From: Ruminococcaceae bacterium UBA1767
Lineage (GTDB): Bacteria; Bacillota; Clostridia; Oscillospirales; Acutalibacteraceae
NCBI GenBank assembly: GCA_002315505.1
Contig: DCGX01000012.1
Span: 1-64,000, forward strand
Length of the DNA: 64,000 nucleotides
Reading direction: 5' to 3'
Positions 60,737-64,000 of the stretch are shown here, piece after piece (position 1 is the stretch's first letter; each line of letters starts with the position of its first letter). Under the pieces are notes generated by a model. It was given only the letters and a program-made list of their open reading frames with translations, made no database searches and was not told the origin of the DNA. The translations under genes and the position numbers were made by a program.

Positions 60737-62995
60737 TTGCCTCCGAAAAAGATGAAGGAATTTAAAAAAGAAGAAGGATTTCCGAACGATGTTAAAAGTG
60801 CGTTAAATAAATGCGGACTTAACACCGATAATTTGCTATGCTCACTTTGTACTGATATGAATCGTGAAAGTGAATTTTCGGATTGCTTTTTGTGCTTCGA
60901 TGAAAAAGGTCTGTACTATGCAGAGGGTGAGATAACCTTACCTAAAAAGAAGCACGACAGCTGTGATGTTACAATAGATAAAATAATAACTTATCCGATT
61001 GATGAGGTTGACGAAGTATACATTGAAAGAAATGTTTCAACTGCAAGACTTATCGGTAAGCACAATGGCGAGGATTTCCCTGTTGCATTAATGTCGTTTA
61101 AATGTCTGAGAGAAATTGACAAATTTGTTTATATTTTTAATGCGTTTAAAAACGGAACAGATATGAATGCAATGCCTGCATTTAACAAGGATGAATTTCC
61201 CGATTTTGATAAAAAGAAAAAGGATAAAGGAATTGTTTTTCGTCTTCTTGCTTTCTACAAAAAATATCTTCCGCTTGTGGCTGTTGTAACCTTTGCAATT
61301 CTTATTTGCACTGCGTTTCAGATATGGGCTCCGCAGATTGGAACAAGAGCATTGTTTGATGATATTATCGCAAATCCGAAAAGCTTATCTGCGCCCGAGC
61401 TGTTGAGAGCGTTGACTATACTTGTTGTAGAAATTTTTGCGTTGAAGCTGTTCAAGGTTGTGCTTGATTCCGCACACCAGTTTTTGATGGCATCAATCAC
61501 GCCTAAGGTTGTTTACGATATTAAAATCAGAATTTTTACCGCAATGCAAAAGCAATCGGTTTCATATTATACTTCGAAATACACAGGCTCTTTAATGAAA
61601 AGAGTAACACGGGATTCAAGAAATATTTACTGGTTTCTGATTAATGATTTGCCTGATGTTATCGTTGATATTTTTATGATTGTCGGTATTCTTGTGATTA
61701 TGTTTAACATGAACGTGAAGCTGAGCGTTCTTGTTCTGGTTACAACACCGATTTTCGGCGGAATGATAAAGCTTACAGACAAAATGTTTCACCGATTACA
61801 TCACAGCCATTGGGTAAACGATTCAAATCTGTCTTCAATGGTCAGCGATAATATCAACGGTCAGCGAGTTATCAAAGCATTTTGCAAGGAAGATTTTGAG
61901 TATAAAAGATTTGAAAAGGCAAGTGAAAAATTGCGTTTTGCAGAGCAGAAGCTCAATATGCGTGAGGCTACCGTATTTCCGATTTTTCAGGCACTTATTC
62001 ACATTGTGTCTACTGTGATTTTCGCATGGGGCAGTGTGATGGTTGTAAATGGTGAAATTACTGTCGGTGTTCTTTTGAGCTTTATTGTTTATGTTGAGAT
62101 GATTCAGCAACCGATTAATTTCCTTTCGGGTGTTGTCAACCGATGGGCAAGATGTATGGATTCTGCTCAGCGAGTTTTTGAAATAATTGACAGCGAGCCG
62201 GAAATAAAAGAAAAAGAAAATGCTGTTTCAATGAAAAATATGAAGGGCTCGATTGATATTAACGAGCTTGAGTTTGAGTATGAGCCTGCAAGACCGATTC
62301 TTAAAAATCTCAGTCTTCATGTTGAAGCGGGCGAAATGCTCGGAATTGTCGGAAAGACAGGTGCGGGCAAGACTACAATTGCTTTACTTATTGCAAGACT
62401 TTATGACCCTAAGCGAGGAACGGTGAAGATTGACGGAGTCGATGCAAGCGATATCAAGCTCTCCGAAATTCACAGAAATGTCGGCATGGTTTCGCAGGAC
62501 ATTTTCCTGTTTATGGGTACGATTGCGGATAACATCCGCTACGCAAATCCTGATGCAACGATGGAGGATGTTATCGCCGCCGCAAAGAGTGCCGCCGCGC
62601 ATGATTTTATTATGAAATTACCCGATGCTTACGAAACAAGAGTCGGTTCGGGCGGACGAGATTTGTCGGGCGGTGAACGTCAGAGAATTTCCATTGCACG
62701 TACAATTATACAGAATCCGAAAATTTTAATTCTCGACGAAGCTACTGCGGCGATGGATACTGAAACCGAGGGTAAAATTCAAAAATCAATTTCCGCGCTT
62801 AAAGAGGGAAGAACAACGATTGCAATTGCGCATCGTCTGTCAACGCTTCGGGAAAGCAATCATCTTGCTGTAATTGATAACGGAGAAATTACCGAGTACG
62901 GAACATATACGGAGCTGCTTTCCAAGAAGGGTCAGTTCTATAACTTATACAAAATTCAAAACGAAGCATTAAGTGCGATTGGAATAGGTGACTGA
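60737..62995 (+). CDS. ABC exporter half-transporter with N-terminal extension
   Basis: Type IV ABC exporter half (752 aa): about six membrane helices (about residues 170-430) fused to an ATPase domain with Walker A GIVGKTGAGKTT (about 536-547), Q-loop VSQDIF, signature LSGGERQRIS (about 640), Walker B ILILDEAT and switch AHRLS. The first about 165 residues are an additional soluble domain with strands and a Cys pair (CFLCFDEKGLYYAEG; ARLIGKHNGEDFPVAL; KCLREIDKFVYIFNAF), like a small PH- or GRAM-type domain. Start TTG 60737 with AAAGGAG 7 nt upstream. The next gene starts inside its end (8-nt overlap), and a second half-transporter follows, so they form one heterodimer. Confidence 0.9.
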   Translation: MPPKKMKEFKKEEGFPNDVKSALNKCGLNTDNLLCSLCTDMNRESEFSDCFLCFDEKGLYYAEGEITLPKKKHDSCDVTIDKIITYPIDEVDEVYIERNVSTARLIGKHNGEDFPVALMSFKCLREIDKFVYIFNAFKNGTDMNAMPAFNKDEFPDFDKKKKDKGIVFRLLAFYKKYLPLVAVVTFAILICTAFQIWAPQIGTRALFDDIIANPKSLSAPELLRALTILVVEIFALKLFKVVLDSAHQFLMASITPKVVYDIKIRIFTAMQKQSVSYYTSKYTGSLMKRVTRDSRNIYWFLINDLPDVIVDIFMIVGILVIMFNMNVKLSVLVLVTTPIFGGMIKLTDKMFHRLHHSHWVNDSNLSSMVSDNINGQRVIKAFCKEDFEYKRFEKASEKLRFAEQKLNMREATVFPIFQALIHIVSTVIFAWGSVMVVNGEITVGVLLSFIVYVEMIQQPINFLSGVVNRWARCMDSAQRVFEIIDSEPEIKEKENAVSMKNMKGSIDINELEFEYEPARPILKNLSLHVEAGEMLGIVGKTGAGKTTIALLIARLYDPKRGTVKIDGVDASDIKLSEIHRNVGMVSQDIFLFMGTIADNIRYANPDATMEDVIAAAKSAAAHDFIMKLPDAYETRVGSGGRDLSGGERQRISIARTIIQNPKILILDEATAAMDTETEGKIQKSISALKEGRTTIAIAHRLSTLRESNHLAVIDNGEITEYGTYTELLSKKGQFYNLYKIQNEALSAIGIGD

Positions 62996-63470
62996 TATGC
63001 TAAAACAAAATGATTGCAAATTCTCACTTAATAAAAACGGATTCCTGCAAGCTGAGATAAACGGGGAAAATGTCGGCAGAGTCAAAATTGTCTGCACTCA
63101 GCCGCTTACTAATCCGTATGAATATATTTCCGTTATCAGTATGGAAGATGTGGAACACGGAATTATAAAAAATATTACGGATTTTGATGACGAACAAAGG
63201 GAGCTTATTCTTAATAATATTAATTCAAGATATTTTTGTCCTGTCATTACCGAAATTGCTTCAATCAAAGATAAAATGGGCAGCTTTTATTTTGATGTTG
63301 TTATCGGCAAAACACCGAAGAATTTTATGGTACGTGACCTTACAAAAAATATACGTCAGCAAGGTAAAACAGTTACAATTACAGATATGGACGGAAATCG
63401 ATACAAGATTGAGGATATAGACAAGATTAATTCAAAGAGCAGGAAGAAGCTTGAACCGTATCTTTATTAA
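62988..63470 (+). CDS. DUF1854 domain protein
   Basis: Small cytoplasmic protein of 160 aa that fits DUF1854: an N-terminal strand pair (FSLNKNGFLQAEINGENVG), CTQPLTNPYEYISVISMED, a mid-region EIASIKDKMGSFYFDVVIGK and a C-terminal RYKIEDIDKINSKSRKKLEPY. DUF1854 genes are known next to paired ABC exporter halves, including in cyanophycin-related clusters, but no cyanophycin gene is visible here. It overlaps the first ABC gene by 8 nt and precedes the second by 12 nt, so the three are coupled; a transporter subunit or cargo adaptor is a plausible role. Confidence 0.85.
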   Translation: MTDMLKQNDCKFSLNKNGFLQAEINGENVGRVKIVCTQPLTNPYEYISVISMEDVEHGIIKNITDFDDEQRELILNNINSRYFCPVITEIASIKDKMGSFYFDVVIGKTPKNFMVRDLTKNIRQQGKTVTITDMDGNRYKIEDIDKINSKSRKKLEPYLY

Positions 63471-63482
63471 GGAGATGATTAC

Positions 63483-64000
63483 TTGAACAGTTCTTCAAGT
63501 AAAGTAAAATTTGATATTGATAAAAGCGGTAATTATTGCGACGGTGAGCTTGAATTCGATGGAAGAATAATAACTGTAACCGATGGAAAAGCGAAAAAGG
63601 AATTTGACGTTAATGAATGCGACGAGTTGATTATTCGTGGAGATATCGGATGCGGATATCTTGAATATAAGCCGAAGGGTACGGAAAACAACGATGACAA
63701 TCTGCTTGTCTGCAATTTTACAATGGCTTGCATCAACGATGTCGGCGAATTCAGCAAGGTTGTTAATCACTATATTTTAACAGGTGAATTGACAGAGGTT
63801 TCGACAGAACAGAATCACGTTTGCCCGAAATGCGGAAGGCATTATATGCACGGAATGGATATGTGCATTTTCTGTGCCGATAAAGCTCATTTTTATAAAC
63901 GTGTGCTGAGTGTTGCGAAGCCGTACAAGAAAAGCATTATTATAGCAATGATATTTATTGTACTCGCAGAGGCAGCGAATGCTGTCGTTCCGATAATTAA
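63483..64000 (+). CDS. Second ABC exporter half, N-terminal part (runs off right edge)
   Basis: Partial gene read from TTG 63483, with GGAG at 63471-63474, 8 nt upstream. The visible 172 codons start with a soluble strand-rich domain (VKFDIDKSGNYCDGELEFDG; ITVTDGKAKKEFDV; LIIRGDIGCGYLEY; FSKVVNHYIL) resembling the extension of the first half, then a zinc ribbon (CPKCGRHYMHGMDMCIFC) and the first membrane helix (KKSIIIAMIFIVLAEAAN). Taken with the first half and DUF1854 this is the partner subunit of a heterodimeric exporter. The membrane and ATPase domains lie beyond the window. Confidence 0.8.
   Translation, partial: MNSSSSKVKFDIDKSGNYCDGELEFDGRIITVTDGKAKKEFDVNECDELIIRGDIGCGYLEYKPKGTENNDDNLLVCNFTMACINDVGEFSKVVNHYILTGELTEVSTEQNHVCPKCGRHYMHGMDMCIFCADKAHFYKRVLSVAKPYKKSIIIAMIFIVLAEAANAVVPII

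Noticed and set aside
1..64000. CRISPR arrays, tRNA or rRNA genes, phage or conjugative genes
   Set aside because: No spaced direct repeats, no cloverleaf or rRNA-like sequence noticed and no mobile-element protein among the coding regions.
60737..64000. Assigning the ABC/DUF1854 operon to cyanophycin metabolism
   Set aside because: No cyanophycin synthetase or cyanophycinase gene is visible; the operon continues beyond the window.

Overview
The window looks like a chromosomal piece of an AT-rich, low-GC Gram-positive anaerobe of the class Clostridia, probably a gut or rumen Oscillospirales/Ruminococcaceae-like species. This is inferred from strong Shine-Dalgarno sites (GGAGG), uniform sigma-A promoters (TTGAnn, 17 nt, often TGnTATAAT), frequent TTG/GTG starts, Gram-positive signal peptides and the gene families present. 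I found 49 genes, two of them cut by the window edges. I saw no tRNA, rRNA, CRISPR array, insertion sequence or phage gene, and no recognisable transcription regulator.

Region by region: 1-1280 is a minus-strand pair (an unrecognised membrane-anchored protein and an anchored polysaccharide deacetylase). 1538-5264 is a three-gene redox operon (Old Yellow Enzyme-type reductase, short-chain dehydrogenase, fumarate-reductase-like flavoprotein). 5602-9080 holds an acetyltransferase, a beta-propeller glycosidase, a U32-like protein and a chloramphenicol-acetyltransferase-like enzyme. 9127-20150 is a carbohydrate block: GH36 alpha-galactosidase, sialate O-acetylesterase, MocA-type dehydrogenase with an MFS transporter, and a raffinose-synthase-type GH36/deacetylase/Asp-box operon. 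20247-31013 has a purple-acid-phosphatase-like enzyme, a zinc-ribbon membrane protein overlapping a GPH symporter, a secreted esterase, an MBL hydrolase, a secreted papain-fold-like protein, an unrecognised 540-residue protein and a beta-helix protein. 31162-37772 is a PI-PLC followed by a surface-polysaccharide cluster (MBOAT plus SGNH partner, GT8, TVP38-type protein, O-antigen-ligase-like). 37950-60591 alternates secreted lipases, an Asp-box protein, GH16, a DMT transporter, acyltransferase 3, two GH141-like beta-helix proteins, a GH110/isomerase/serine hydrolase/MBL operon, a lipase/flavoprotein/SGNH operon, a SemiSWEET-like protein and a second metallophosphoesterase. 60737-64000 is an operon of two ABC exporter halves flanking a DUF1854 protein.

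How the genes may work together: deacetylases, esterases, phosphatases, lipases and beta-helix enzymes act outside the cell, while the alpha-galactosidases (two GH36, one GH110), a GH43-like propeller and one Asp-box protein have no signal peptide and should act inside. Uptake would rest on MFS, GPH, SemiSWEET-like and DMT carriers, since no ABC sugar importer is present.

The most unusual pattern is in how exported proteins end. Eight otherwise unrelated proteins with Sec signal peptides finish in a Phe/Ile/Leu-rich, apparently amphipathic segment of about 20-30 residues, and a ninth carries the same kind of segment between two domains. Six other exported proteins have an uncleaved-looking N-terminal hydrophobic anchor and no tail. 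No LPXTG, SLH or dockerin motif was seen. This could be an undescribed surface-retention mode and is the lead finding.
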